A stretch of 64,000 bases of DNA from NCBI RefSeq assembly GCF_014648395.1, contig NZ_BMRA01000009.1, forward strand, positions 269,265-333,264, written 5' to 3'. Shown piece after piece: positions 39,999-49,766 of this stretch; the first letter of the stretch is position 1, and each line of letters starts with the position of its first letter. A program made the translations under genes and the position numbers. Source of the DNA: Micromonospora fulviviridis (GTDB lineage Bacteria; Actinomycetota; Actinomycetes; Mycobacteriales; Micromonosporaceae). The notes under the pieces are model-generated. The model saw only the letters and a list, made by a program, of their open reading frames with translations. It ran no database searches and was not told the origin of the DNA.

Positions 39999-42839
39999 TC
40001 ATGACGTCACGTCCAACAGCAGGAGCGGTGGAGTGTCGGACTCCCTGCTGCCGTAGCTGCTCGACGAGGCGCCGCTCGAGGTCAGGCCGACGGTGAACGT
40101 GCCGTTGCCGCTCACCACCGGGGTGATGTCGAGGGTGACCCAGGAGCCGCTGGTCGTCCGGCCGCTGGCCGCGACCGCGGTGCTGCCGATCGGGGGTGCG
40201 TTGTTCCAGGTGGTCTGGGTCTCCGACCAGGTGGAGTCGGCGACCGGTCGGACCACGAAGCCGCTGGACGAGCCGGCCGCGATCCAGATCTTCAGCCGTG
40301 CGCGGCGCACCACCCCGGTCTGCCCGGACACCGCGAACTTCAGGTAGGCGTTGGTGACCGGGTCGCCGTCGACCCGCAGAAGCGTGGCGGTCCCGTATTT
40401 GCTGGTGGGACTGGACGCCTTGACGTAGGTGTCCGCCACCGCCGTGATCGGGGTGACCGCCGGCGTGGTGACCGCGGCCGGCGCGCCCGGGCCTGACGAG
40501 TTCCCGGCGCCGTCGAAGGCGGAGACCGTGTACGAGTAGGACGTCTCCGACAGGGCGGTGGTGTCGGTGAAGGTCTGGCCCGTCGTGGTCGCGATGGCCG
40601 TGCCGTCGCGATAGACCCGGTACCCGGCCACGCCGGAGTCGTCGGTGGCGGCCCCCCACGACAGCTCGACCCGGTTCGGGCCGGCGGCCGCGGCCTGCAG
40701 GTCGGTGGGGAGCGTGGGTGGGTCGGCGTCCGGGGTGGTGACCGACACCGGCTCGCTCGGCCCGGACACGTTCCCCGCGCCGTCGACCGCCGCGACCAGG
40801 TACGTGTACGAGGTGCGGGCGGTGCCTACCGTCTCGTCGACGAACGTCTCGCCGGACGAGGTCTCCGCCAGCAGGCTGCCGTCGCGGAAGACCCGGTACC
40901 GTGCGGCGCCGACGTTGTCGGTGGCCGCGTCCCAGGCGAGGCCGACCGCGCCGGGCGCCACGCCGGTCACCCGCAGGTTCGTCGGGGCCGACGGCGCCAG
41001 CGTGTCGCGTACGGCGGTCACCGGGTTCGACTCGGCGCTGGTGTTCCCGGCGGCGTCCAGGGCGCGGACGCTCCAGGTGTGCGGTTCGTTCGCCGGCACG
41101 TCGCTGTCGGCGTACGTGGTGGCCGGCACGGTAGCCACCGGCGCGCCGTCCCGGAGCACCTCGTATCCGCTGACGCCGACGTTGTCGGCCGCCGCCGACC
41201 AGGTGAGGCTCACCCTTTCCGGCGACGTCACGGCGGCGAGCCCGGCCGGAGCGGTGGGCGGCGTGGTGTCCGGGCCGGGGACCGTCACGGCCACCGGTGC
41301 GCCGCGGTCGGACCGGTTCCCGGCCGCGTCGACCGCGTCGACGGTGTACTCGTGCCGGGTCGCCCCGGCGACGGCGGTGTCCGTCCAGGTGGTCGCGGTG
41401 GCAGGCAGGTCGGCCACGGCGGCGCCGTCGCGGTGGACGCGGTAGCCGGTCACGCCGTAGTTGTCGGTCGCCGCGGTCCAGCTGAGATTCACCGACGGGA
41501 TCGGGGTCGGGTTCGCGGTCAGGCTGGTGGGTGCGGTCGGGGCGATGCCGTCCGCGCCCTTGCAGGAGACGGTCGACGAGTCGACCAGGGTCGTTCCCCC
41601 GGCCCCGGCCGCGTGGTAGCGCAGGTCAGCGCGGTTGCCGAAGAGTTCCATCCGCATCGCGCCGTAGCTCTTGTTCGTCTTGACCACCCGGGCGTCCGAG
41701 CTCAGGAAGCCCTGACTCGAGTGGCCGCCGCCGCCCACCACCAGTTCGACGATGCCGTCGGCGGCGGGCACGCCGCCCGCGCCCATCGGCGTCCAGCGCT
41801 GGTAGTTGTGATCGTGTGCGCTGAGCAGCAGCGTGACGTGATGCGCCGCCATGAGGTCCCACATGGCCTGCATCCGCGGCGCGGGGTCCTCCGAGCCGAT
41901 GCTGAACAGCGGGTGGTGCCAGAACACCATCGTGCACGGGCTGCGGTTGGCGGCGAGGTCCGCCGCCAACCACTCGTACTGGGGCGTGCCCGGGGCGACC
42001 CGGTTGTAGTTGCTGGTCGAGTCGATGGCGACGAAGTGCCATCCGTTGGCGTCGTAGCTGTAGTAGTGCGGGATGTTGTCCCAGAAGTGGAAGTAGCCGT
42101 CCGCCCTGTTGCCGGTGTACTCGTGGTTACCGACGACCGGGGTGGTGACGCCGCGCAGTCGCCCGAAGAAGGCGTCGGCGCCGCCGTACCAGTTCTTGAA
42201 CTCGGTGAGCGTGCCCTCGTCGTAGACGTCGCCCAGGTACAGGAACAGGTCCGGGTCCCATCCGACGAGCGAGTTGGTGACGTTCACCGCGTTGGTCTCG
42301 CCGCCGGCGCCGTCGCCGACAGCGGCCACGACGAAGGGTTCCTGGGGACCGCGCGCGCGAATCGGTGGAACCGACCACTGCCGGGTGTTCTCCGGGGCGG
42401 TGGCGTTGCCGTTGGCGAAGGTGACCGTGGTGAGGGTTTCCGGGCCGGCGTATCCGTCGCGCATCTTCGCCGCGACGCCGAGCACGTGTTCGCCGTCGGC
42501 GAAGTCGGCCGAGGAGAGGGCGAACTGGTGCGGCGACTGGAAGTCCGTGAGCAGGTACTGCCCGTCCAGGGACCATTCGATCTTCGCGACGCCGGGGCTG
42601 GTGCCGGCCGTCACGTTGACGGTCGCCGTGACGACGGCGTCGCCCACGATGGTGCTGCCGTTGGGTGGTTGGGTGACGCAGACCAGCACGGTGTAGGCCC
42701 CGCTCGGCGGGCTCGACGTACGGCAGGTGGGGGAGGCGCTCTCGGCGGGGCCGCTGAGGGTCAGGGTCAGCCCGGCGGCGACAAACACGGCGACGACTGT
42801 CACGGCGGCCCGGGGCCGGGTCGCTCTGCGAAGATTCAT
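39999..42839 (-). CDS. Secreted metallophosphatase with four Fn3 domains and a CBM96-like domain
   Basis: A 946-residue secreted protein. A signal peptide (about 1-35, ending ESA) leads to a beta domain (40-145). A calcineurin-like phosphoesterase core follows: GDGAGGETN near 178, LYLGDVYDEG near 206, VVGNHEY near 236, FWHHPLFS near 302 and LSAHDHNYQRW near 340, all metal ligands in order. Four fibronectin-III repeats start near 430, 523, 612 and 706. The last 145 residues are a DNRLRE/CBM96-type domain (ADTYVKASSPTSKYGTATLL). It probably cleaves a phosphate ester while held to glycan. It is the last gene of the envelope unit; 13 bases separate it from the beta-helix gene. Confidence 0.9.
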   Translation of the reverse strand: MNLRRATRPRAAVTVVAVFVAAGLTLTLSGPAESASPTCRTSSPPSGAYTVLVCVTQPPNGSTIVGDAVVTATVNVTAGTSPGVAKIEWSLDGQYLLTDFQSPHQFALSSADFADGEHVLGVAAKMRDGYAGPETLTTVTFANGNATAPENTRQWSVPPIRARGPQEPFVVAAVGDGAGGETNAVNVTNSLVGWDPDLFLYLGDVYDEGTLTEFKNWYGGADAFFGRLRGVTTPVVGNHEYTGNRADGYFHFWDNIPHYYSYDANGWHFVAIDSTSNYNRVAPGTPQYEWLAADLAANRSPCTMVFWHHPLFSIGSEDPAPRMQAMWDLMAAHHVTLLLSAHDHNYQRWTPMGAGGVPAADGIVELVVGGGGHSSQGFLSSDARVVKTNKSYGAMRMELFGNRADLRYHAAGAGGTTLVDSSTVSCKGADGIAPTAPTSLTANPTPIPSVNLSWTAATDNYGVTGYRVHRDGAAVADLPATATTWTDTAVAGATRHEYTVDAVDAAGNRSDRGAPVAVTVPGPDTTPPTAPAGLAAVTSPERVSLTWSAAADNVGVSGYEVLRDGAPVATVPATTYADSDVPANEPHTWSVRALDAAGNTSAESNPVTAVRDTLAPSAPTNLRVTGVAPGAVGLAWDAATDNVGAARYRVFRDGSLLAETSSGETFVDETVGTARTSYTYLVAAVDGAGNVSGPSEPVSVTTPDADPPTLPTDLQAAAAGPNRVELSWGAATDDSGVAGYRVYRDGTAIATTTGQTFTDTTALSETSYSYTVSAFDGAGNSSGPGAPAAVTTPAVTPITAVADTYVKASSPTSKYGTATLLRVDGDPVTNAYLKFAVSGQTGVVRRARLKIWIAAGSSSGFVVRPVADSTWSETQTTWNNAPPIGSTAVAASGRTTSGSWVTLDITPVVSGNGTFTVGLTSSGASSSSYGSRESDTPPLLLLDVTS

Positions 42840-42852
42840 CGAAGTCAGTCCT

Positions 42853-44388
42853 CTAGGGGTAGACGGTTCCGGTGCCGGCGTCCCGGATCGGGCCGGTGAG
42901 ATTGCCGGTGAAGACGTTGTCCGGCCCGACCACCGTGGAGTGGCAGAGCGCCGAGGCTATGTTCAGCCCGTACCTCTGTGTCCTGGTCGTCTGGTCGTCG
43001 GTGGAGACGTTGCCCCACACCTGGTTGCCGTCGCAGGAGACCGCGTCGGCGGAGGTGATCCGGATGCCGTCGCGCCCGGACACGTCGTCGGAGCTGTCGA
43101 CGACGGTGTTGCCGCGGACCTCGTTGTCGTCGCCGCCGTTCACGTTGATGCCGTCCTGGCCCGCCTGCGAGATCCGGTTGCCGGTGAGGACGTTGCGGGT
43201 CGGCTTCTTGTTCGGCTGGTCGGCGGTGGGCGAGGACTTGTTCAGCTGGATACCGTGCCCGCCGACGTCGCTGATGAGGCAGCCGGTGACCGTGTCCCCG
43301 CTGGACGCGAGCAGTTCGATCCCGTCGCCGGGGACGCCGACGATCACGCAGTCCCGGATGATGTTGCCCACGGACGACCAGCCCGCGTTCTTGCCGTCGA
43401 ACACGATGCCCCGCCCTCGGGCCGCGGTCACCTTCACCCGCTCCACGCGGACGTCGTTGCCCTGGTCGAAGTCGAGCGCGTCGCTGGTCGACCGCGCCGG
43501 ACCGCCGGCCGAGACGGTCAGGTCCCGCACGGTGACCCGGAAGGCGCCGGTGAAATTGAACGGCTCGGTGTCGGCGTCCGTGCTGTTGTAGTTGCGGATG
43601 ACCGTCTGGTCGACGCCCGCGCCGGCGAACGTGACGGCGGTGATCTGGACGAGCTTGAAGTACTCGGCGCCGAGATCGAACACACCGGCGGCGAACTGGA
43701 CGGTCCCGCCGCCGGTCTCGTTGAGGTCATGGACCGCGCCCTCGACCACGAACTTCAGGCTCCCGGTGTACGTCTGTCCGGTGGTCTGCGAGACCGCCCG
43801 GTAGCCGCCCGCGCCAGCGCTGACGACGAAGGGTGAGGGGGACGAGGGTGGCGGCACGAACAGCCGGGGCGGGCGGGTGCCCTCGCGGCTGGTGATCCGG
43901 AGGGCGGTGTCGTCGGTGGTGGTGAGCGCGATGGTGACCGGTCCGTCGCCGGTCACCAGCGACGACACGTCCAACGAGACCCACGTCCCGGCGGTGATCG
44001 GACCGCTGGCGTCCACCGTGGCGCCTACGCCCGGCGCGTTCGCCCAGGTGATCGCGGCCTCGTGCCACCCGTTGTCGGTGACCTGGCGCGCCGCCACTCC
44101 GGCACGCTGGCTCGATTCCGCGTAGAACCGCAGCACCGCCGGCGTGCCCGGCACGACGCCGGCGAGGTCGAACCGCAGGTAGGCCACCTGCCCGGGGGAG
44201 CCGTCGACCTTGAGGTAGCTCTTCGAGCCGAAGTTGGCGCCGGGGTCGGCGCTGCTGACGAAGCTGTCGGCCGTCGGGGTCCAGGCCGAGGCGGCATGCG
44301 CCGGGCCGCCGACGGTGATCGTCGTCGCGACGAGCAGGCCGACCAGGGCCGCGCTGCCCGGTCTGGCCCGGTGGTGTGTTCGTGACAA
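42853..44388 (-). CDS. Secreted right-handed beta-helix protein with N-terminal CBM96-like domain
   Basis: The 511-residue protein starts with a signal peptide (about 1-33, ending AHA). A DNRLRE/CBM96-like domain follows at 35-175 (ADSFVSSADPGANFGSKSYL, then HEAAITWANAPGVG). A linker leads to a parallel beta-helix (about 225-510) with repeated N-x-[IV]-x-x-[CN] turns such as GNIIRDCVIVGVPGDGIELL and GDDNEVRGNTVVDSSDDV. This fold is used by pectate lyases, epimerases and phage-type depolymerases; I see no family-specific catalytic set. It is probably a secreted polysaccharide-active or binding protein. It shares its carbohydrate module with the next gene. Confidence 0.85.
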   Translation of the reverse strand: MSRTHHRARPGSAALVGLLVATTITVGGPAHAASAWTPTADSFVSSADPGANFGSKSYLKVDGSPGQVAYLRFDLAGVVPGTPAVLRFYAESSQRAGVAARQVTDNGWHEAAITWANAPGVGATVDASGPITAGTWVSLDVSSLVTGDGPVTIALTTTDDTALRITSREGTRPPRLFVPPPSSPSPFVVSAGAGGYRAVSQTTGQTYTGSLKFVVEGAVHDLNETGGGTVQFAAGVFDLGAEYFKLVQITAVTFAGAGVDQTVIRNYNSTDADTEPFNFTGAFRVTVRDLTVSAGGPARSTSDALDFDQGNDVRVERVKVTAARGRGIVFDGKNAGWSSVGNIIRDCVIVGVPGDGIELLASSGDTVTGCLISDVGGHGIQLNKSSPTADQPNKKPTRNVLTGNRISQAGQDGINVNGGDDNEVRGNTVVDSSDDVSGRDGIRITSADAVSCDGNQVWGNVSTDDQTTRTQRYGLNIASALCHSTVVGPDNVFTGNLTGPIRDAGTGTVYP

Positions 44389-44473
44389 GGCAATCCCTCC
44401 TGGTGAAGACGTTGCGGGTGTGGAACGTGCCGCCCGCGCGACCAGTGCGCGCCTCCCCAGGAGCGAATCGTTG

Positions 44474-46750
44474 TCACTGCTCGATATCGGCCTCCGTTCC
44501 GGAGGGCCGGCCCGGCGGGGACGGTGATGAGCGACGGCGCTGGAAGAGCACCCCGAGCGGTAACAGCACCGCCACCGCCCCGGCGACCAGGAGCGCGGCC
44601 CAGGCGCTCAGCCCCCAGTGGTCGCCGTTGCCCGGCTCGCTGCTGTCCGCCGGCACCGCGATGTCGACGCGTACGCCGAGCAGGTCGGCGAGCACGTTGA
44701 TGTCGGCGGCGCTGAAGCGTTCGCTCGGCTCGATGTGGGTGTTCTCGCTGAACTCGTTCCAGCTGATCACCCCGATCGCGTCCGGGTCGGAGAGGCGTGC
44801 CGCGGCGAACGAGGCCCGCAGGGTGTCACCCGCCCGGCGCGGCACCTCCCGCTTGCCGCCGACCAGGCGCGCGTCGAAGCCGGGCGTCACCGGGGCGATC
44901 CACAGCCCGCCCCGCTGGTGCACCGCCCGGGACATCGCCGCCAGCTTCTTCCCGCTGGTGCCGGCCGTCGGGTCCACCGAGGACCAGTAGTAGGCCTGGC
45001 CGTCCAGCGCGCCCTGACTCGACTCGATGTCCTCGAGGCTCTTCGCGTTCCCGAGGACCAGGAGCTTTCCCCGTACGCCGCCGACCGTGGCCCCGATCTG
45101 CGCCGCCGTGAAGCGGTCGCTGCCGGTCCAGACCACCACCGGCCGGCCGAAGATGTCGAAGACCGGGTCGGTGGCGTACCGGGTCGCGAAGTACGTGAGG
45201 TCCGTGCGGACGGTGTCGAAGGCCAGCGGGGTACGGGCGAAGTCGAGCCCCTGGTACACGATGCCCAGGCGGAAGTGCTCCTCCCGGGCCACCTCGACCA
45301 GCTTGGCCAGCCGCTCGTCGAGCTGCGGGGTGTGCTTCCACGACACCAGGAACCCGTTGATGCCGGCGGACTTGGCCATCCGCACGTGCCGCCGCATGAT
45401 CTCGACGTCATCGCTGGAGTAGCGACCGAGCAGCGGGTAGTCGATCTTCGCGCGGTTCCAGGACGTCGGGTTGAACCAGATGTAGTAGTAGGCGAGGACC
45501 GGGACGGGAACCGCCGCCGGCCGCGGGGTGGCGTCCCCTCGATGGCCGACGGCGGCCCGGGCGGGCCCGGGTGGCAGCAGCGGGACGGCCAGCGCGGCAA
45601 GCAGCAGCACCAGGGTGACCCCGGCCCGCAGTGGCGCGGCCCGGTCATCCTCGGCCGGGAACCGCGGGGGTGCGCCCGCCCGTGGCCTCCGCCACCGCCG
45701 GCGGTGCCTCGACGGCGGGCGTCGTGCCCCGTCGCCGGCGGTCACGGCGCGGCCGGCCCGGCGCAGCCGGCCGAGCAGGTGCGGCCGTCCGAGCAGCACC
45801 AGGCCCACCGCGACGACCAGGATCGCGAGGGTCACCAGGGTCATGTCGGTCACGCTGATCACGGTGAGGGTCACCTCCTGGTCCTTGCTGATGCTGACCG
45901 GACGCCCGAACGACACGCCGCCGCCGAACACGGTGATCGTGTACGTGCCGCGCGGCAGGTCCGGCACCACCGCCGTGCCGTCCCGGCCGAACGGCAGCCG
46001 CTCGACGCCGCCGTCGGCGCGCGTGAGTTCGATGCCGTCGCCGACCTGCCGGGTGAAGAACATGTCGGTCGCCGTGAACGCGACGCGGAAGAAGAGCAGC
46101 TGCACCACCCACGCCTGCTGCTCCCACGGCACGAACTTCTGTCCCGCCCGGTTGACCACCGAGGTGCCGTCGACCATCGCGCTGTCGACCACGTAGTAGA
46201 GCTGCTTCGACACCAGCCCCTGCGGGCCCTGCTGGGTCCGGCTCTCGGAGACCCAGCGTGGCTGGGCCACCTCGGCGCCGGCGAGATCGTGGATCTCACC
46301 GGTGTTGCTGCGCAGCCGCATGGCGGAGACCCGGTCCGCGGGCACGGCGTCGCCGAACCGGTCGAGGAAGCTCCATGACACCAGACGCGCCGTGCGCAGA
46401 CCGAGCTCCACGGCCTTGCCGTGCGCCCCGGCGTCGGGGTTTCCCCGGAACCGGTCGAAGATGACCTTGCGATCGGGGCTGATCCGGGTCTCCGGAACGA
46501 CGAGGCGTTTCTCGAGGCCGACGAAGTCGCGGACGCGGATCGCGAGCCGGCCCCTGGTGTCGGACCTGGCCACCTGACCGTCCACCTTGACCACCACGCC
46601 GGGCAGCGGGGGCACCGTCTGCAGGTGCAGCGTTCCCGGCCCCGCCGACGAGGGCCGGGCGCTCGCGGCGGCCGGCAGCACGACCACCGTCAACGCGGCC
46701 GCGACCAGCGACAGCAGGGCGGCCCGCACGATGCGCCGGGTCACGACCAT
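44474..46750 (-). CDS. Membrane-bound GH99/GH71-like glycoside hydrolase with beta domains
   Basis: In this 758-residue protein a signal-anchor (about 1-35) is followed by an unfamiliar beta-rich region (36-300). Spans follow at about 300-322 (MTLVTLAILVVAVGLVLLG) and 368-390, separated by a very basic cytoplasmic loop. An extracytoplasmic GH99-like barrel then spans about 415-705, with LAYYYIWFNPTSWNRAKIDY, MAKSAGINGFLVSWKHTPQL, GRPVVVWTG and VISWNEFSENTHIEPS, whose Asn-Glu pair is a candidate catalytic site. A last span near 720-742 precedes a basic tail. GH99 enzymes cut endo-alpha-mannosidic bonds. The ATG overlaps the phosphoesterase stop by 10 bases. Confidence 0.8.
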   Translation of the reverse strand: MVVTRRIVRAALLSLVAAALTVVVLPAAASARPSSAGPGTLHLQTVPPLPGVVVKVDGQVARSDTRGRLAIRVRDFVGLEKRLVVPETRISPDRKVIFDRFRGNPDAGAHGKAVELGLRTARLVSWSFLDRFGDAVPADRVSAMRLRSNTGEIHDLAGAEVAQPRWVSESRTQQGPQGLVSKQLYYVVDSAMVDGTSVVNRAGQKFVPWEQQAWVVQLLFFRVAFTATDMFFTRQVGDGIELTRADGGVERLPFGRDGTAVVPDLPRGTYTITVFGGGVSFGRPVSISKDQEVTLTVISVTDMTLVTLAILVVAVGLVLLGRPHLLGRLRRAGRAVTAGDGARRPPSRHRRRWRRPRAGAPPRFPAEDDRAAPLRAGVTLVLLLAALAVPLLPPGPARAAVGHRGDATPRPAAVPVPVLAYYYIWFNPTSWNRAKIDYPLLGRYSSDDVEIMRRHVRMAKSAGINGFLVSWKHTPQLDERLAKLVEVAREEHFRLGIVYQGLDFARTPLAFDTVRTDLTYFATRYATDPVFDIFGRPVVVWTGSDRFTAAQIGATVGGVRGKLLVLGNAKSLEDIESSQGALDGQAYYWSSVDPTAGTSGKKLAAMSRAVHQRGGLWIAPVTPGFDARLVGGKREVPRRAGDTLRASFAAARLSDPDAIGVISWNEFSENTHIEPSERFSAADINVLADLLGVRVDIAVPADSSEPGNGDHWGLSAWAALLVAGAVAVLLPLGVLFQRRRSSPSPPGRPSGTEADIEQ

Positions 46751-48114
46751 CGCCGCCGCCGAAGCGCCGCGACGCCGACCAGCGTCGCCACCAGGCTGCC
46801 CGTGACGGCGTACGAGGCGAAGACCGGAACCGGGTCCGGTCTGGTCACGACGGGGGGCGTGCGTTCGGTGCCGAGGAGGACGGCCGGCCGTGGTGGTCGG
46901 TCGAAGTCGAAGGCGTCGAGGAAGGTCTTCGCCTTGCGGTCGCGTTCGGCCAACGGCTTCAGCCGCCAGTTGACCTCGATGAACTTCAGCACCGAGGTGA
47001 AGTCGAGGGTGGTGGAGTCCACGTGCCCGCGTCTGGCGTACGGACTGACCAGCAGGGCGGGCACCCGGAAGCCGTATCCGTAGGCGTCGACCTGCGGCGG
47101 CGGCACGTGGTCGTACCAGCCGCCCCAGTCGTCGTACGACCACAGGAAGGCCGACGAGTCCCAGTCCGGCGAGCGCATCAGCTGGGTCACCAGCGTCCGG
47201 ACGAGGTTCTGGCCGGCCCGGATGCTGCCGGGCGGGTGTTCGCTGTCCCCGGCCGGAGCGATGAAGGAGACGGCGGGCAACTGACCCTTGGCGGCGTCGT
47301 CGTAGTACTGGTCCAGGTCGACGATCTTGCTGAACAGCCGGGGATCGTCGACGTAGCGCGCGTATCCGAGCAGCGGCACCCAGATGACCTGCGCGCCCCG
47401 GTCGACGTCCTCCGCGCTGGTGCGCGAGCGGAAGGTGATCGTCGGGTCGTAGTTCTCCACGTAGAACTTCCAGCTGATTCCCGCCGCTTCCAGCCGGTCG
47501 AAGATGGTCGGGATGTCGCCCCAGCCGGCCGCCGGGATCGACTCCGACGGCCCGGCGGCACCCGGGCCACCGGTCACCCGGAACATGTGGTTGCGGATGC
47601 TGCCCGAATTGGACGAGCTGAAGAAGCGGTCGAAGAGCACGTACTCGTCGGCGATGTTCCAGTAGTACGGCAGGTCCCGGTCGTCGTAGTAGGCCATCGC
47701 GAGCTTGCCGTCCTTGCCCTGCGTGCTGACCCCCTCGACGAAGCCGTCCATGCGGCCGTTGTTGTACTGCACCCGGAAGGCCTCGGCCGTGTGGTCGAGG
47801 TCGAGGCTGCCCAGCTCGCCCAGGTGGAAGGGCTTGACGCAGGGCTCGGCCCGGCCCCGGCTGACCGGCATGCAGGTGCCCGGGGGGATCCCGTCGACGC
47901 CGGGCCTCGTGCCGAAGTAGTTGTCGAAGGTGTGGTTCTCCTGCATCAGGAAGACGAAGTGGTCGATCGGTGTGGTGGGGCTCGGTGCGGCCCCCGCCCC
48001 GGCGGCGTGCGCGGTCGCGGGCGGGTTCGCGAGCACCAGCAGGCCGGCGATCAGCAGCGCGCGGCCGAGCAGGCGACCGACGTGCCTGCGACGCGCGGAG
48101 TGAAGATCGGTCAT
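46741..48114 (-). CDS. Anchored phospholipase C/acid phosphatase-like phosphoesterase
   Basis: A 457-residue exported phosphoesterase. A signal peptide covers about 1-38. IDHFVFLMQENHTFDNYFGT near residues 51-70 is the family's E-N-x-x-F-D-x-x-F-G metal site, then FSSSNSGSIRNHMFRVTGGP, VSFIAPAGDSEHPPGSIRAG and FLWSYDDWGGWYDHVPPP with the later Asp/His ligands. A C-terminal span (about 430-450) and RRRR anchor it facing outward. Relatives hydrolyse phospholipids or polyprenyl and sugar phosphates. A role in recycling lipid carriers for the neighbouring glycosyltransferases is inference. Confidence 0.85.
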   Translation of the reverse strand: MTDLHSARRRHVGRLLGRALLIAGLLVLANPPATAHAAGAGAAPSPTTPIDHFVFLMQENHTFDNYFGTRPGVDGIPPGTCMPVSRGRAEPCVKPFHLGELGSLDLDHTAEAFRVQYNNGRMDGFVEGVSTQGKDGKLAMAYYDDRDLPYYWNIADEYVLFDRFFSSSNSGSIRNHMFRVTGGPGAAGPSESIPAAGWGDIPTIFDRLEAAGISWKFYVENYDPTITFRSRTSAEDVDRGAQVIWVPLLGYARYVDDPRLFSKIVDLDQYYDDAAKGQLPAVSFIAPAGDSEHPPGSIRAGQNLVRTLVTQLMRSPDWDSSAFLWSYDDWGGWYDHVPPPQVDAYGYGFRVPALLVSPYARRGHVDSTTLDFTSVLKFIEVNWRLKPLAERDRKAKTFLDAFDFDRPPRPAVLLGTERTPPVVTRPDPVPVFASYAVTGSLVATLVGVAALRRRRWS

Positions 48115-49766
48115 GGACGCACCTCGTAGATGATGATCACGGGAACCGGGACGCGAGCCCCCGTGGAGTCGGTCCCGTTGACGAACTCGGTGTGCACGAC
48201 GCGGCCGTGGTAACGGCGGATCAGGACCATCAACCGCTCCGAGAAGAACGCCGAGCGTCCGGCGGAGAACGAGTCCCAGACGACGTAGTGCAGGTCGTTG
48301 TGGCGCAGCCACCAGTCGGGGTTGGGCAGCGGCTCGTACGACGGGTTGCGCCGCAGCGGGTTCGGGCTCACCGAGAGGCCGTAGCTGCGACGGTGGCCGT
48401 AGTACTGGATGATGTTGGCCATCGACGGGCCCAGGGTGAGCACCACGGACCCCTGCGGCGTGTTCCTGGCCAACCATCGCCCGGCCTCCCGACCGCCGGG
48501 CACCCCACCGGACCCGGCGAGGAAGGTGGCGTTGTCCGCCCGGTTGACCGCGTGCCAGCTGGGCACGAGCAGGCTCAGGGCGACCACCACGAGCACCGCG
48601 GTGCGCACGGTCCGGACCGCGCGGGACGGCCCGACGCCCACCCGGTCGACCCGGCGGAGCAGGCGGCGGAGCCGTTCGGGCACCGGCATCCCGGTCAACG
48701 CCCGCGCCGCGAGTACCGCGACGGGTGCCACGGCGGGCAGCAGGTACTGGAAACCCTTGACCGGCCACAGTTGGAAGAACAGCACCGGCGCGGCGATCCA
48801 CGACAGCAGCAGTGTCTCCCGCCAGGACCGGTGCCGGCGCAGCCACCACAGGCCACCGGCGGCCGCGGCCACCACGAGCAGCCCCATCGCCGGCGGCACC
48901 GTCTCCAGGTAGAACCCCATGGAGTGGTTGGGCCGCCGGAACAGCTGCCACACCAGATAGCTCTTGCCGGTCTGGGTGCGCCCGGCCATCGCCTGCGAGA
49001 CCGGATGGGTCGCGAAGACCGCCGCCATCGCGGCGACCGCCAGCAGCGACAGTCGCACCGGACGACGCACCGTCGGGGTCAGCGCAAGGAACGCGTAGAC
49101 CCCACCGGCCAGGACGATGCTCGTCTCCTTCGTCAGCATCGTCAGTCCGAGCATGCCGCCGGCCGCGACGTACCAGAGCACCTGCTGGCCCTGCACGAAG
49201 CGCACCAGGCAGTACAGCGTGAGCGTCGCGAACAGCACCATCGGACCGTCGAGGAGGACCTGGCGGGTGACGATCACGTGGTACGGCATGACGGCCACGA
49301 GCAGTGCCGCGACCAGCCCGACCCGCCGGCCGTAGAGCCGGGCGCCGAGCAGGTGGACGGCGAGTACCGTCGCCACGCCCAGCACCGCCACGACCACCCG
49401 CCCGGCCACGTCCACCTCGCCGGTGCGGAAGAACGGCGACAGGAGGGTCTGGAAGAGCATCGGGTGGGCGCGGAACACCGGGAAGAACGGCGTGTAGTTC
49501 GGATTGCCGGCGAGCGAGGCGGCCTGCCCGGCGTAGACCGCCTCGTCGCTGTTGAAGCCGAGGGCGTCCAGCTGCCACACCCGCAGGTACAGCGCCAGGG
49601 CCGCGATGGCGACGAGGGCGGACGGCGTGGCCCAGCGGCGCCGCCCGTGGCCCTGGCCGGTGTCCCCGGGGCGCGACACCGACGAAGGCGCGACGGGAGG
49701 GAGCACGACCGTTGCGGCGCAACGGTCGTGCTCCATCTCCTCGACGGAGGATCGGGTCATGCTCAC
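48111..49766 (-). CDS. GT39/ArnT-type membrane glycosyltransferase
   Basis: A 551-residue membrane protein with about 11-12 spans. The conserved acidic loop after span 1, LDALGFNSDEAVYAGQAASL, contains the D-E pair that binds metal and the lipid-linked donor in GT39/PMT/ArnT enzymes. YHVIVTRQVLLDGPMVLFAT and a C-terminal soluble part (about 430-551) are also typical. The donor would be a polyprenyl-phosphate sugar and the acceptor a protein or glycan on the outer face. The start is GTG at 49766 in a GTGA overlap with the first gene of the operon; an ATG at 49760 is the alternative. The end overlaps the phosphoesterase start by ATGA. Confidence 0.88.
   Translation of the reverse strand: MSMTRSSVEEMEHDRCAATVVLPPVAPSSVSRPGDTGQGHGRRRWATPSALVAIAALALYLRVWQLDALGFNSDEAVYAGQAASLAGNPNYTPFFPVFRAHPMLFQTLLSPFFRTGEVDVAGRVVVAVLGVATVLAVHLLGARLYGRRVGLVAALLVAVMPYHVIVTRQVLLDGPMVLFATLTLYCLVRFVQGQQVLWYVAAGGMLGLTMLTKETSIVLAGGVYAFLALTPTVRRPVRLSLLAVAAMAAVFATHPVSQAMAGRTQTGKSYLVWQLFRRPNHSMGFYLETVPPAMGLLVVAAAAGGLWWLRRHRSWRETLLLSWIAAPVLFFQLWPVKGFQYLLPAVAPVAVLAARALTGMPVPERLRRLLRRVDRVGVGPSRAVRTVRTAVLVVVALSLLVPSWHAVNRADNATFLAGSGGVPGGREAGRWLARNTPQGSVVLTLGPSMANIIQYYGHRRSYGLSVSPNPLRRNPSYEPLPNPDWWLRHNDLHYVVWDSFSAGRSAFFSERLMVLIRRYHGRVVHTEFVNGTDSTGARVPVPVIIIYEVRP

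Noticed and set aside
39632..40096. A plus-strand frame including the P450-like peptide
   Set aside because: It is mostly antisense to the serine hydrolase; only the 43-bp segment is P450-like.
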